Assembly: GCA_963971405.1 (NCBI GenBank)
Contig: OZ020489.1
Location: 39,794,539 to 39,858,538, forward strand
DNA length: 64,000 nt
Direction of reading: 5' to 3'
Source: Psococerastis gibbosa
Taxonomy: Eukaryota > Arthropoda > Insecta > Psocodea > Psocidae
The notes under the pieces are model-generated. The model made no database searches, had not been told where the DNA came from, and saw nothing but the letters and a program-made list of their open reading frames with translations. This document shows, in pieces, positions 54,961-64,000 of the stretch (the first letter of the stretch is position 1; each line of letters begins with the position of its first letter). The translations under genes were made by a program, and so were the position numbers.

Positions 54961-55813
54961 ATAAGTCAACGTGTTGATTTTTTCATGATGTCTTTAATGT
55001 AAAATAAGCATACCGAGTATCAAGAATTAATTTCCCTTTCGTTATTGTGGATACTATGCCTTTCACCTCCATAACGTCTTTGTCACCAGAAATCCTGGGG
55101 GGGGGGCCTGCGGGCTTAGCCTCCCCCCCCCCCCCCCAGGACCCCCCTATTTACGCCCATGCATGTATGTATAAACTTACAAACCTTTCTTGAAATAGGT
55201 TTGTGATGGAAATAATACAATAGGCTCCCATGATTTAATCATTTGATTTGACTTTTTTCTCACCCTCACACTTTTATAGGCTGATATGAAATTCCCGGCA
55301 TCTTATTTCAGGTTCATCTAAGTTTTATTCATTATACAAAGCTGAAGCTACTCAAGCTAGTAACTTTTTAAAAACATGCAGAAATCTAGAATAATTTTTA
55401 GTGCGCTGGCGGCGGGAAATACACGACAGGTAAGTCGTAATAAATAGCTGACAATTAACTGTCATAACTGCCATAAGATAACTATTGAGTTTCATTTGGT
55501 GCGAAAATTTTAGGCCAAAATATGGTGGACTTTCGATTGGTCCCCTGCTTCAGCATGCAAATCATATGGAGGTGTAGGGCTCGGGGTGGAAATAGTGTTT
55601 ATATTTTTTGAATTTTTGCGAAAATTTTATGAAATCGCGAGAGAATCAATGGTCATTCGACAAAAATCTTAAAAAATAAAATAAAAACAAATTTCCCTAA
55701 AATCCCACAGAAAAACCTCAAAAATTGTTGACCCCGGAAATTTTTCGGAATAAAATTATTTCCCACGGAATTCCGAGGTAAACCACGGAATGTGGCAGCC
55801 CTGGTAAACACAA

Positions 55814-57615
55814 CTTTGCCCCAGTGTTGCCGGACGTGTAATATGAAATATCACGCCACTGATGTTCAAAATTCACGTCATATCACGCAAGCAACTAATC
55901 GGCTAATATATATGCATATTAATATAATATATATATATATAATACATAATTTATATTAAATTTTTTAATATGGTAACTAAAAAATCTAAAAACTTCTATG
56001 CTTAGCTTGTAGTGGGGCTGAAAAATCTGTGTGAATTATTTTTCTTACTTCCAGTGGCGTAACGATAGTTTTTCGAGGGTGGCGGTGTTTAATTCGCCCC
56101 CCCCCCCCATTTTCGTGATAGTGTAGAATAAGGGGAAAACCGTTCTCAAGGACTTTTGCAGCATTTAAATTAATGACATTAGTGTCCGTCGCACAGGGGC
56201 CCGGGGGTTCGGGAGACGTGAACGGGGGCCCCAAGGGTCGTAATGAATATAAATACAAGCAAGGGGGGCCCGGGTCAAAATTTTTGAAAAATAAGCCTGA
56301 AATGATGGGGTTTTACGCAATTTGATAGGAGTAATGTTTCGATTTTTACAGGCGATGTATATAGGCTAAATACGAACGAGGGAGTCTGGGGGTCTCCCCC
56401 GGGTGAAGATTTTTGTAAAATACCTGAAAACCGGGGTTTTACGCATCTTGCCAAAAATGTTTGTAGATGTAGAAAAATTTTGTAGATAACGACTTTATTA
56501 AGTTTTACGTTTTGATGATTTTACAGACAATGAATATAATTACGAGCAAGGGGGGCCGGGGGTCTCCCCCGGGTGAATTTTTTTAAAAAATAGGGCTGAA
56601 ATGGTAAGGGTTTTACGCATTTTGATAGGACTAATATTTCAATTGTACGGACGATGAATATAACTACATACAAGGGGGATCGGGGGTCTCCCCCGGGTGA
56701 TTTTTTTTTTTTTTTTTTTTTGAAAAATAGGTCTGAAACAGTGGGGTTTTAGGCATTTTGATAGGTTAACGTTTAGATTTTACAGGCAATGAATCCAATT
56801 ACGAGCAAATTCTTGAAAGATGAGCATGAAATGGTGGGGTTTCATGCATTTTGATAGGAGTAACGTTTCGATGTTTACAGGCGATGAACATATAGGCTAA
56901 TTCCAAACGAGGGGGTCCAGGGGTCTCCCCGGGAGAAGATGTTTGTTAAATAGACCTGAAATACGGGGTTTTACGCATCTTGCCATAAATGTTTAGATTT
57001 TTCAGATGAGCACTTTATTATGTTATTACTTTTTAAATAATTCGGCCCAAAATATTGACTTTCTATAAAATTGTGGGGTTTTAAGGCTTTAAGTGGTCGC
57101 CTTATTCGCTTGAACAAAAGAGTTCAACCTCTTTTGAGACATTGTGGTTCGTAAATAAGTAGTTTTTTTAATTAATTTTCAATCAGAGAAAGACCTCTCA
57201 CATGTGGCATTTCTTTGTTCTATAATATGCATGTTTATTATCTTGTTCAATTTTGCGCCCATGTGGCGCAGAGGCAGACAAATATGAAATAATGAGCAAA
57301 TCACAATGGCCGCCCGCCGGCCGAGTAGATTTGGAATTTGATTTTTGGAGTTGTGTTGGGGTCTTGTCACTTGTGGTCTGTGGTCCTAGATCAGGTAAGG
57401 TAAACAGCATTTTTCGCGCATTTTTTTTTTAAAGTGTTCATTTTTCCTGGGTTTTAATTTTTTTATTATTTTATTGGTTTAAATTTCAATATTTTTATTT
57501 AATTATAAAATCAATTTTGTCTAAAAATACACGCACTTTACACGCACATCACGCAAGCTCTGAAAATACACGCATTTCGTGATTTTTCACGCAAAACGGC
57601 AACCCTGCTTTGCCC
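55814..57615. mobile_element. hAT-like element 2 (1786 bp) with CTTTGCCC duplication
   Basis: The element runs 55822-57607, beginning CAGTGTTGCCGGACGTGTAA and ending CGGCAACCCTG. The inverted ends match at 10 of 11. CTTTGCCC flanks both sides (55814-55821 and 57608-57615). It starts only 10 bases past the end of element 1's duplication. No transposase was seen. The interior is mostly array 2 and CACGCA-rich sequence. Confidence 0.9.
56200..57070. repeat. Tandem array 2 with GGGGGTCTCCCCCGG palindrome
   Basis: About six units of 120-180 bp carry TGGGGTTTTACGCATTTTGA, then a TTACAGGCGATGAATATA-type block, then GGGGGTCTCCCCCGGGTGAA or a variant. The core is shared with array 1, although the two lie in different transposons. 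Confidence 0.85.
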
Positions 57616-57806
57616 TTCCCTGGCAATGCTGCCAACTAACCTAACGATAAGAAAAACTGTTTTACTGCCAACATAATCAACTTGAAGTGTCAAAGGATTT
57701 TGAAAAGTTTCAAATAATAAGCGCGGGGAATGATTTTCAATGCGTGTCTCCCTGGACACGCGAAGCAGACGCGAAGTAAGGAAGTAAGTAATGTTTCCAT
57801 TTTATT

Positions 57807-58760
57807 GCTGTCCTATTTATACATAGCATAAGGAAAGTTTTGTGATGGTCACAATTTTCGACTTCGAGATTTCAATGGATTTACACGTTTTGAGGTCTCA
57901 GGAACCCAAAAGTGTTTTTTTCAAAATGTTTGTCTGTCTATCGCTCTGTCTGTTCATCGATTTCCGGAGAAACTCCTCCGGGCCATTTTATTTTTATTTT
58001 GGACTTGGGGTTTTATTCTAAAAAAAAAATCCAAAAAACGGCCAAAAAAATATTTCTCCAGTCTCATGCTATTTCTTTAAATTCACATCTTATATTGTAG
58101 CCATTATCATTGTTAACAAAACGCGGTGAGTCGGTTGCCCCTTGATAGTTTGCTTCTGGGGGTAAAAAATAAAAATTACTCAATTTTCATGAAAAATTAC
58201 TAAAAAATAATTTTTCTGCGGAACCTTTCTATCATTTGATTTCTCATTCTATCACATGATTTATACATTCAGGTAAAGTAGTAGTGTTCGTCGGGTTAAT
58301 AGCGACTTAGGCCTCATAATTGGGCCCATATAGAGCGACCCCGACTTGACTGTCCTACGCCAGCTCATAGGACAGTGGACCTCCTGATTATAGTGGATTC
58401 CGAACCACATGGGAAACACAGTGAAGTCACAATATGATTAGTTCGGAGGTGACCAGGACAGGTCCTACCATGTTTCCCTACCGGCACTGTGCACACGACC
58501 AAGTTATCTGCAGCTTTGAACCTACTCTGGTCCACTGGATTCAACTTGGTATGGCGGCCGGTCTACATTCAGGTAAGTTTTAGGTGTTAAAATAGAAGAA
58601 CAAAACCGAACAGGTTGCATTCCCCCCCCCCCCCCCCAATAAAAGATTTGGTTTTGTGCAATAAATTATTTTTTGAAGAAATTATGGAAAATTCACGCCC
58701 AATACATTGCATATTTACCTGTCAGCCATTATTACTGGGTTGTTAGGTTTTAGGTAAGAG
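57807..58760 (-). mobile_element. Dispersed element family C, reverse copy 3, with a nested insertion
   Basis: It starts CTGTCCTATTTATACATAGC and continues through TTTCCGGAGAAACTCCTCCG and CGGAACCTTTCTATC. Element H interrupts it at 58277-58563. It resumes at GTTTTAGGTGTTAAAATAGA. Confidence 0.85.
58264..58576 (+). mobile_element. SINE-like family H, copy 2, with 13-bp duplication TACATTCAGGTAA
   Basis: The 287-bp insert at 58277-58563 is flanked by TACATTCAGGTAA at 58264-58276 and 58564-58576. A 13-bp duplication implies target-primed retrotransposition. The opposite-orientation copy at 30375-30650 identifies it as an element. Confidence 0.9.
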
Positions 58761-58989
58761 GGGGGGGGGCTGCAGCCTTACCATAGGCACAATTTTTGGA
58801 CAAACTTTTATTTTTTCTTACTTTTTCAAACAAAATAAAATTATATTTAGTGTTAGACCATTTCGGGGGGTTGCAGGCTGCAGCCACTATCGCCCTCCTC
58901 TGGCTACGAATCTGATTTGACATTGATTCCACTTTTGTTGCAACTTGCAACAAAGATAGTGTCTGGTTTCAAAAAATTGCGCTAAAATG
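58761..58989. other. Sequence between family C and the RNASEH2B promoter
   Basis: It holds a G run (58760-58768) and moderately GC-rich sequence at 58865-58910. No repeat is recognised. Confidence 0.35.
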
Positions 58990-59112
58990 ATCAATTTCCG
59001 GTGCAATTACGCATGCGTCAAGAAGATCCGTGGCAATAGAAATTTTTTCGGCAGCCATATTGTTTGTAAATCATTTACAAAAAATCAAAACAGTGTAAAA
59101 ATTGTATTTTAA
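58990..59112 (+). promoter_or_regulatory. Candidate RNASEH2B promoter/5'UTR with NRF-1-like palindrome
   Basis: The leader before the RNASEH2B ATG contains ACGCATGCGT at 59009-59018, a perfect palindrome resembling the GCGCATGCGC site of NRF-1/Ewg factors, and GCAGCCATATTG at 59052-59063, resembling a YY1-like element. Housekeeping genes often carry both near the start site. No TATA box is obvious. The transcription start cannot be fixed. Confidence 0.35.
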
Positions 59113-59194
59113 ATGCCGAGAATCAAATCTTCACCAAGAAAATGTGTAAAATCAAGAACTGGACAATCCAAGTCTTGGATTGTTCTAGCCCCAG
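59113..59194 (+). CDS. RNASEH2B: RNASEH2B exon 1 (residues 1-27)
   Basis: This is the proposed first coding exon of ribonuclease H2 subunit B, the non-catalytic partner in the nuclear RNase H2 complex that removes ribonucleotides from DNA and degrades RNA:DNA hybrids. It encodes a basic leader (MPRIKSSPRKCVKSRTGQ) followed by SKSWIVLAP, the first beta strand of the subunit. It ends phase 1 at CAG|GTAATT. The next exon supplies two bases to make Asp, giving WIVLAPDDVMK, which fits the family pattern of a hydrophobic strand followed by an acidic turn. The ATG is the first in this frame after an AT-rich leader. The exon is short, so the call rests on phase and on the strong match of exon 2. Confidence 0.82.
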
Positions 59195-59890
59195 GTAATT
59201 AACCTAGTCCAAACGTTAGTTTTCGCCAAAATTTAGGCTGCTTCTTCTGATTGACAGACAAGATGCTTTGTTTACCTGGAACTATAAATCAAATTTAAAT
59301 TAAAAAATGTAAAAGGATTGGAAGTAAAATGGTAATTTCAATTACTCTATCGTGGCAGTTATTCTAATAGATAATTTTGCCTACTTTTGAATTGAGAGCA
59401 ATGTTTGGTGCCTATACAATGTCAGCCGTTCAAGTTTGTATTAAAATTGATTTGTCGTAGGAATAATTTAATGAGGCCATAATAGGGCTAGCGACCTGTC
59501 TGCAAGGTAGGCTTTCTATATAAGATAATTTAATGGAAGTGGCTAGGCAACTTAATTAGCTCGTTTCCTGTTATGATATAGAAGCATTAGTGGTGTCAAT
59601 TCTACTCAGCAAAAATTGTAGACCTACTTGATGACTGATATCCCAGTTATTTTATTCCGATAAGGCCGCTGTGCGGTTTTGTACCTGTAATAAGGTTTTG
59701 TGTGCACTAAACTTCATATATGGGGTATCTAGAATCGCAGGTACACCAAAAATATGTATGTCTATTTAATTGCTTTAGATTTAATTTAGTCGTTCTTAAA
59801 ATAATTTTCACAGGAAATATCTATTGTGGAATCATCAAACATAGCCGCTAAGTTAGCAGAAATGCTCCTGCACATTTCGATATATGACAT
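59195..59890 (+). other. RNASEH2B: RNASEH2B intron 1, first part
   Basis: It is AT-rich, bounded at the left by donor GTAATT. No exon or repeat is recognised. Confidence 0.5.
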
Positions 59891-60160
59891 GTCATATATT
59901 TCTTCTTGTGGCTTTACAGCCCTTGATGGGCTGTATGGTTGACAACTCTCCTCAAATCATCTCGGCTTCTTGGTGCTCTGCCATCTACGGACTCCAATAT
60001 CGTGGAGGTCGCTTTCTAGGTCATCCTTCCAGAGTATTGCGCCTGTGTCCGAGTTCTCTCTTATACACCACTCTCTGTTTTCGTACAGGCCTTCACCAAT
60101 GGAACTCCCCCCTCCCCCGAAAACTTTTTTCTGAAACCGTCCCTGCTTCCTCATGACTAC
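59891..60160 (-). mobile_element. LINE 3' end, copy 5, in RNASEH2B intron 1
   Basis: TTCTTCTTGTGGCTTTACAG starts the antisense of the GAA-tailed LINE. The minus strand reads GAILWKDDLESDLHDIGVRR, the same tail motif as at 822. Confidence 0.7.
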
Positions 60161-61398
60161 CGCACCAGTAATTTTTTGTACAAATCAAATTCAAAAATTC
60201 TGGGAAATGTTTGCTAGGAAAAAGTACAAATCATGTATCATAATGCGCAGAAAAATATCTTCTGTTTGCCCGGATATTTTTGACAGTCTACAATTAGTAT
60301 TTCACGAGATATTTGATGTTTACCCTTACCCCCTCTGATTGTCTATTAAGAACTAAAATACTTACTGCTACTACAATATTAACAATAAGTATCACATAAT
60401 ACAAGTGGGCTCGTTAGATGCAGTGGCGGCTTTACATAAAGGCTGGAGCCTACAATGGCAAATGTTTGGGACGGCAAAGTTCCCGACAAATGTCTAAATT
60501 TTCAGTTAATAGTTTGAGAAATGTCTTTTTCTTTTAAACAAAAACAATAACTTACTCAAAATGGGATTCTTCGAACACGCCTGGGGTAACAATGGCTTAT
60601 AGGCAAGCTCATTTAGTGAATTATATAATTTTAAATCCCATCCGTTGAACACATTAAAATTGTGGGGTAAGGGCTCACGTAAGTCATTATTACAAGGGGC
60701 GGGAAATTTCTTCAGCCTACTGCCAGAAATCTCTGATAAAGCTACTGGTTAGATGTCACTTCTCACAGTTGGATTTAGAAACTAGAAAACGTAGAAAACC
60801 AGCGATATTACGCAGTAAACTAATTTATAAATTGAAATAATGACTGAGTACTATTCATGCCCGATTCACTGTATGTTTGACAAGTAGTGAATAAGTAGTC
60901 TTTCCAGGGCCGTGCGGTGCCCTTGCTGTTGGGCAACGAAAGGAACAATTTTTTTTTCCACTAAAAACAAAAAAAAAAACCTTGGATTAGCGTACAAAGA
61001 AACGTGTTCGTTTCTTGCAGCATTTCATCGTAAAATATATATAAATGTTCAGATAGGGTAATTATGACGACCTTCAATGTTTTCATAACGACTCACGATT
61101 TCTGCCCTGAAATTTACCGTCAGGCCAAAAAGTAGCTGTATAAAATACTGCCGTCAAGTCAAAATACCGTCCAAATATTTCAGCCTTATGTGACTGGCGG
61201 TAAGGTACCGTAGCCTACTCTTAATATTTCTTTTAATGCTAAGCTGCTAGGCAGACATCTAGGCATATACGTACTGCACACTGCTACACTGGTTAGAGAG
61301 CATTTAAATGAGTATGCTGTAAATAGGGATCGCCACAGTCACAATACAAGACATGCCGGAGACCGCGGTCCTGCAGTCTCCTTCGCCATTCATCGACG
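60161..61398. other. RNASEH2B: RNASEH2B intron 1, middle part
   Basis: CAGTGGCGGCTTTACATAAA at 60421 and CAGGGCCGTGCGGTGCCC at 60906 look like hAT-type left ends, but I found no right ends. The rest is AT-rich. Confidence 0.4.
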
Positions 61399-61650
61399 TC
61401 AAGGGTCGCCAGATCCACCTCGACGTCGTCCAGTCATCGCATCCGTGGTCGTCCTACACGTCTTCTCCCTTGGAACCCTATTTTCTGGCATTCGTTGCAT
61501 GTGCCATAGCCACCTGATGTGGGCTCTCTTGATTTCGGCTACTATCGGAGGTTCTTTGTATATCGCGTAGAGCTCGTCATTACTACGGATCTCCCTAATT
61601 TTGCACTGGTCCATACACCTTTCGGAGTATCTTACGCTCCCACCTTTCAA
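61399..61650 (-). pseudogene. LINE polyprotein tail in RNASEH2B intron 1
   Basis: The minus strand reads IREIRSNDELYAIYKEPPIV, AEIKRAHIRWLWHMQRMPEN and RVPREK, a standard LINE tail ('LYxxPxIVxxIKxxRLRWLGHxxRM'). It has no RT domain. Confidence 0.8.
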
Positions 61651-61830
61651 ACAGCTCCTAGCTCCTCAGAGTACTGTAAAGCTATAGGCTATCTATATTT
61701 ATTTACATATCAGATGACTGTGCTCAATGTTTAATTATTATTATGATAAGATGTAACAAAGATGGGCAGATACATTATGATTGATTGATCTCCCCAAATT
61801 GCTCATATTTGCCCTCCTGATGTCTTACAG

Positions 61831-62193
61831 ACGATGTAATGAAGCCTTCGAGCAACGCTACACCTGACTTAGCCAAGTTGCGACATCCACGCTCCGGGCT
61901 ACCTGCAATGTTCCTTTTCTCGGCCGACAATTCCACCGTCCAGGAAATACTAGCGTACCAGGAAAAGAAGAGCTCGTGGTTCGTCAACGACACAGTTCAA
62001 GAGGACGGCAAGATGCACATATCAACACCAATAGATCCTGTGTTTCTGGTTCTTCCGTACCTCAAGAAAGCCAGTGAAGAGGGGAAAGTGATGCCGCTGG
62101 AAGATTTATTGGTAGATCCTGGTTTCCCAGAAACCAGGCGGCTGATAAATAATTCTGCGTTGAAGTATATAAGTTGCATAGCTGACAGAAAAG
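61831..62193 (+). CDS. RNASEH2B: RNASEH2B exon 2 (residues 28-148)
   Basis: The acceptor CTTACAG precedes two bases completing Asp28. The exon encodes the N-terminal beta-barrel part of RNase H2 subunit B, which interlocks with subunit C. Recognisable segments are LRHPRSGLPAMFLFSADNS, VQEILAYQEKKSSWFVNDTV, a glycine turn, then the diagnostic HISTPIDPVFLVLPYLKKAS, EEGKVMPLEDLLVDPGFP and LKYISCIADRKG. The block from 'SWF' to 'TPIDPVFLVLPYL' mirrors the vertebrate 'SWF...TPVDPLFLLLHYL' region. It ends phase 1 at AAAG|GTTAGT. The call is firm. Confidence 0.95.
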
Positions 62194-62405
62194 GTTAGTC
62201 TGTACCTAGTCTAGCCATTTGTTCTGTTAAAGAGTTTACTCCAGTGTATTCGAAAATGGTAATAGCCCCCTAGTAGCCCAGACCTTAACCCATTAAATTA
62301 TGAATTATTGTGGTCAGTTTGTCAGAACAAGGCCTACCCTAAGCGACACAGTAATTAAGATGCTCTCATGAAGTGCCTTATCCAGGCCGCAGCGGAAATC
62401 CCTCA

Positions 62406-62834
62406 GGCGCCCATTCCACATACGTACAACGTCAATGAAAATTATGAAATTGAAGGACATTTCAATTTCTCATTGATGGTGGCCATTCCATATGTTTTTC
62501 AAAAATTGACAATTTTCAATTGAAGCGTATGCGCCAAATTTTTGAAATTTGTTTCTTGAAATTGTATTTGTTTTCTTCGTCGCCTTATTATTTAATCCTT
62601 ATTATAATTTCTATACAGAAATGCTTTCTTTTTAGAGAAATCAATTAAAATAGTTGTACTTCTCATATCACATGACGCCATTTTTTTAATTTTAGATTGT
62701 TTGTTTCATTGTTTGTGATTTTACTCTATTATCAATTGATCATTGATCAATTTTAACAATGGCATAGAGTAAAATTGAATTGCCCTTCAATTTCATAATT
62801 TTCATTGACGTTGTACGTATGTGGAATGGGCACC
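62406..62834. mobile_element. Harbinger-like fold-back MITE in RNASEH2B intron 2
   Basis: GGCGCCCATTCCACATACGT and ACGTATGTGGAATGGGCACC are inverted ends, continuing through ACAACGTCAATGAAAATTAT. TCA and TAA flank it. A second GGCCATTCCATATG about 80 bases in may mark a nested relative. Confidence 0.85.
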
Positions 62835-63324
62835 TAAAGAAACGGTGCGTGCTGCGATAGCTGCGTGGCCACTCAGACTTAGAGCATGCGTTAAAGCTAG
62901 AGTCAAAACATTTCGCATTTCAACTTTATTTTATTTTATTGCTAAAGAGTTTGGCCTATTTTTTTCATTTCAAACTTGTAACAGAACATATGGGTAGACC
63001 AAGTAGAAATCTTATAAATTGCTTTCTGTATGGGCTTGATTGATATCACTAACAATGATAAGCCTCATTTTGGCTTTAAAGAATTAATCAGAATTATTTC
63101 ATCATTTTAATCCGGCCTACATCAAAACAGTTGACTTTTTTTATTATCCTGTATTAGTTTCCCTTCAATTTCTGACTTTCGAATATAGTCTAGTACTAAG
63201 TTTGCACGGTTCTTGCCAATTGAATTGAATGTCTGCTTGGTGAGTGTCCCATACGTCAGCATGGGAAATTGGAGTCAGTATATAAATCTACTTAATGGCA
63301 GCTATTGCGTGTACACGTACATAT

Positions 63325-63870
63325 CTGGGTGCCGGTTCGAGACCCACACCAGCTACATTTTCTGCTTAAGGGCAAACCGGAGTCGCCGATATTCCATTTC
63401 TGTGCAAACTTTAATTTCTCGTTAAGTATGGAACCCAGAACAATGAAAAAATGCTGAATGGAAAGAAGAATTTTTTCTCCTAATTTTGATACATAGTATG
63501 TTGCAATCATCAATACCGATCGGCTATAGTTAGTGAACTCGATACGCAAAAAATAACGGTCACTCAGGAGTTCAAGCTGAAGGAGTTCATCAACTGTCGC
63601 GAATTGGGGTTAGTTAAGACCACATGCTATACATCAAAATTAGGAGAAAAAATTCTTCCTGCCATTCAGCATTTTTTCATTGTTCTGCGTTCCATATTTC
63701 ATGAGAAATTGAAGTTTGAACAGAAAATGGAATATCGGCGACTCTGGTTTGCCCTTTAATGTAAAGTCCTGAACTCCCGAATCTTTGAAGTTGATCGTAA
63801 GATAACTCCGGTAGGTGGGCTTAGTAATAAAACAAAAAGTCATTATTTACTTGCTTATGTCTTATCTGAT
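63325..63870 (+). mobile_element. SINE family B, decayed copy split by a palindrome
   Basis: GTGCCGGTTCGAGACCCACA and CAGCTACATTTTCTGC, then after the insert ATGTAAAGTCCTGAACTCCC and ATAACTCCGGTAGGTGGGCT, reconstruct the order of SINE B landmarks. Confidence 0.7.
63369..63755. mobile_element. 387-bp palindromic element with TTA flanks
   Basis: AGGGCAAACCGGAGTCGCCG and CGGCGACTCTGGTTTGCCCT are the ends. Arms of about 125 bp run inward through TTTTTTCTCCTAATTTTGAT and its complement. TTA flanks both sides (63366-63368 and 63756-63758). It ends 188 bp before RNASEH2B exon 3. Confidence 0.9.
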
Positions 63871-63943
63871 GAATACCTAGCAGTCTCATGGGGCCTTAAC
63901 GTGGTTAAACCCTAAATCATGATGCCAATTCTATATTTTACAG

Positions 63944-64000
63944 GGATGGAGGATTTGAACGCATGGCTGTACAACGAAGAGAAAGCAATGAAATGGCTTC
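63944..64000 (+). CDS. RNASEH2B: RNASEH2B exon 3, partial (residues 149-167, runs off the edge)
   Basis: The acceptor TTTACAG is followed by GG, which completes a Gly codon with the last base of exon 2. The frame then reads MEDLNAWLYNEEKAMKWL. This corresponds to the family's 'YYKYSKEKTLKWL' segment entering the helical region. The exon is cut by the window end. The rest of the protein (winged-helix-like region and C-terminal PIP-box tail of the usual roughly 310 residues) lies beyond. Confidence 0.9.

Larger units (their letters stand above)
52536..55811. mobile_element. hAT-like element 1 (3260 bp) with GTAAACAC duplication
   Basis: The element runs 52544-55803, from CAGGGCTGCCA to TGGCAGCCCTG, with perfect 11-base inverted ends. 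GTAAACAC occurs immediately outside both ends (52536-52543 and 55804-55811). No hAT transposase frame was found. Inside are a LINE tail, a THAP-like fragment, a Harbinger-like MITE and a tandem array. It lies 79 bp upstream of the NCKAP1 start codon, inside the presumed 5'UTR intron. Confidence 0.9.

Overview
The window is intron-rich, repeat-dense animal DNA. It has large introns, GT-AG splice sites, poly(A)-tailed SINEs, 5'-truncated LINE copies with microsatellite tails, and many palindromic MITEs. Nothing looks prokaryotic: there are no operons and no CRISPR array. The WAVE-complex gene found here (NCKAP1/Hem) reads closest to the arthropod Hem version of the protein, so an arthropod (insect or crustacean) is the best guess; the species cannot be resolved from sequence alone.

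Three protein-coding loci can be supported. (1) NCKAP1/Hem, minus strand, 52465 down to 44006. Six coding exons splice in frame into a complete 1119-residue protein, and an acceptor site 25 bases before the ATG implies a 5'UTR intron upstream. (2) RNASEH2B, plus strand, from 59113. Three exons are phase-compatible and the third runs off the right edge, so only the N-terminal half is present. (3) A synaptotagmin-like gene, minus strand. One exon at 13999..13590 encodes the transmembrane segment and linker. A likely first exon at 36828..36744, under a CpG-rich stretch, fits it in phase across a 22.7 kb intron. Its C2-domain exons were not found in the window. NCKAP1 and RNASEH2B are divergent neighbours; the synaptotagmin-like gene has no evident functional link to them.

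Layout: 1-13.6 kb is repeats (a 230-bp-unit satellite, a 227-bp CTT array, a 680-bp ACT array, LINE tails, hAT-type and Harbinger-type MITEs). 13.6-36.8 kb is the synaptotagmin-like gene, mostly one intron packed with nested repeats. 37-43.4 kb is intergenic repeats. 43.5-52.5 kb is NCKAP1. 52.5-57.6 kb is two adjacent hAT-like elements with perfect 8-bp target duplications, the first starting 79 bp from the NCKAP1 start codon. 59.1-64 kb is RNASEH2B.

The most unusual observations are: degenerate tandem copies of the NCKAP1 terminal coding exon lying 3' of the gene; a diverged copy of the end of NCKAP1 exon 2, with its own splice donor, inside the next intron; a hammerhead-ribozyme-like core in a fold-back element; arrays of a GC-rich palindrome inside and between the two hAT elements; and several nested insertions whose empty sites can be read directly. 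I saw no convincing wholly new multi-gene system.
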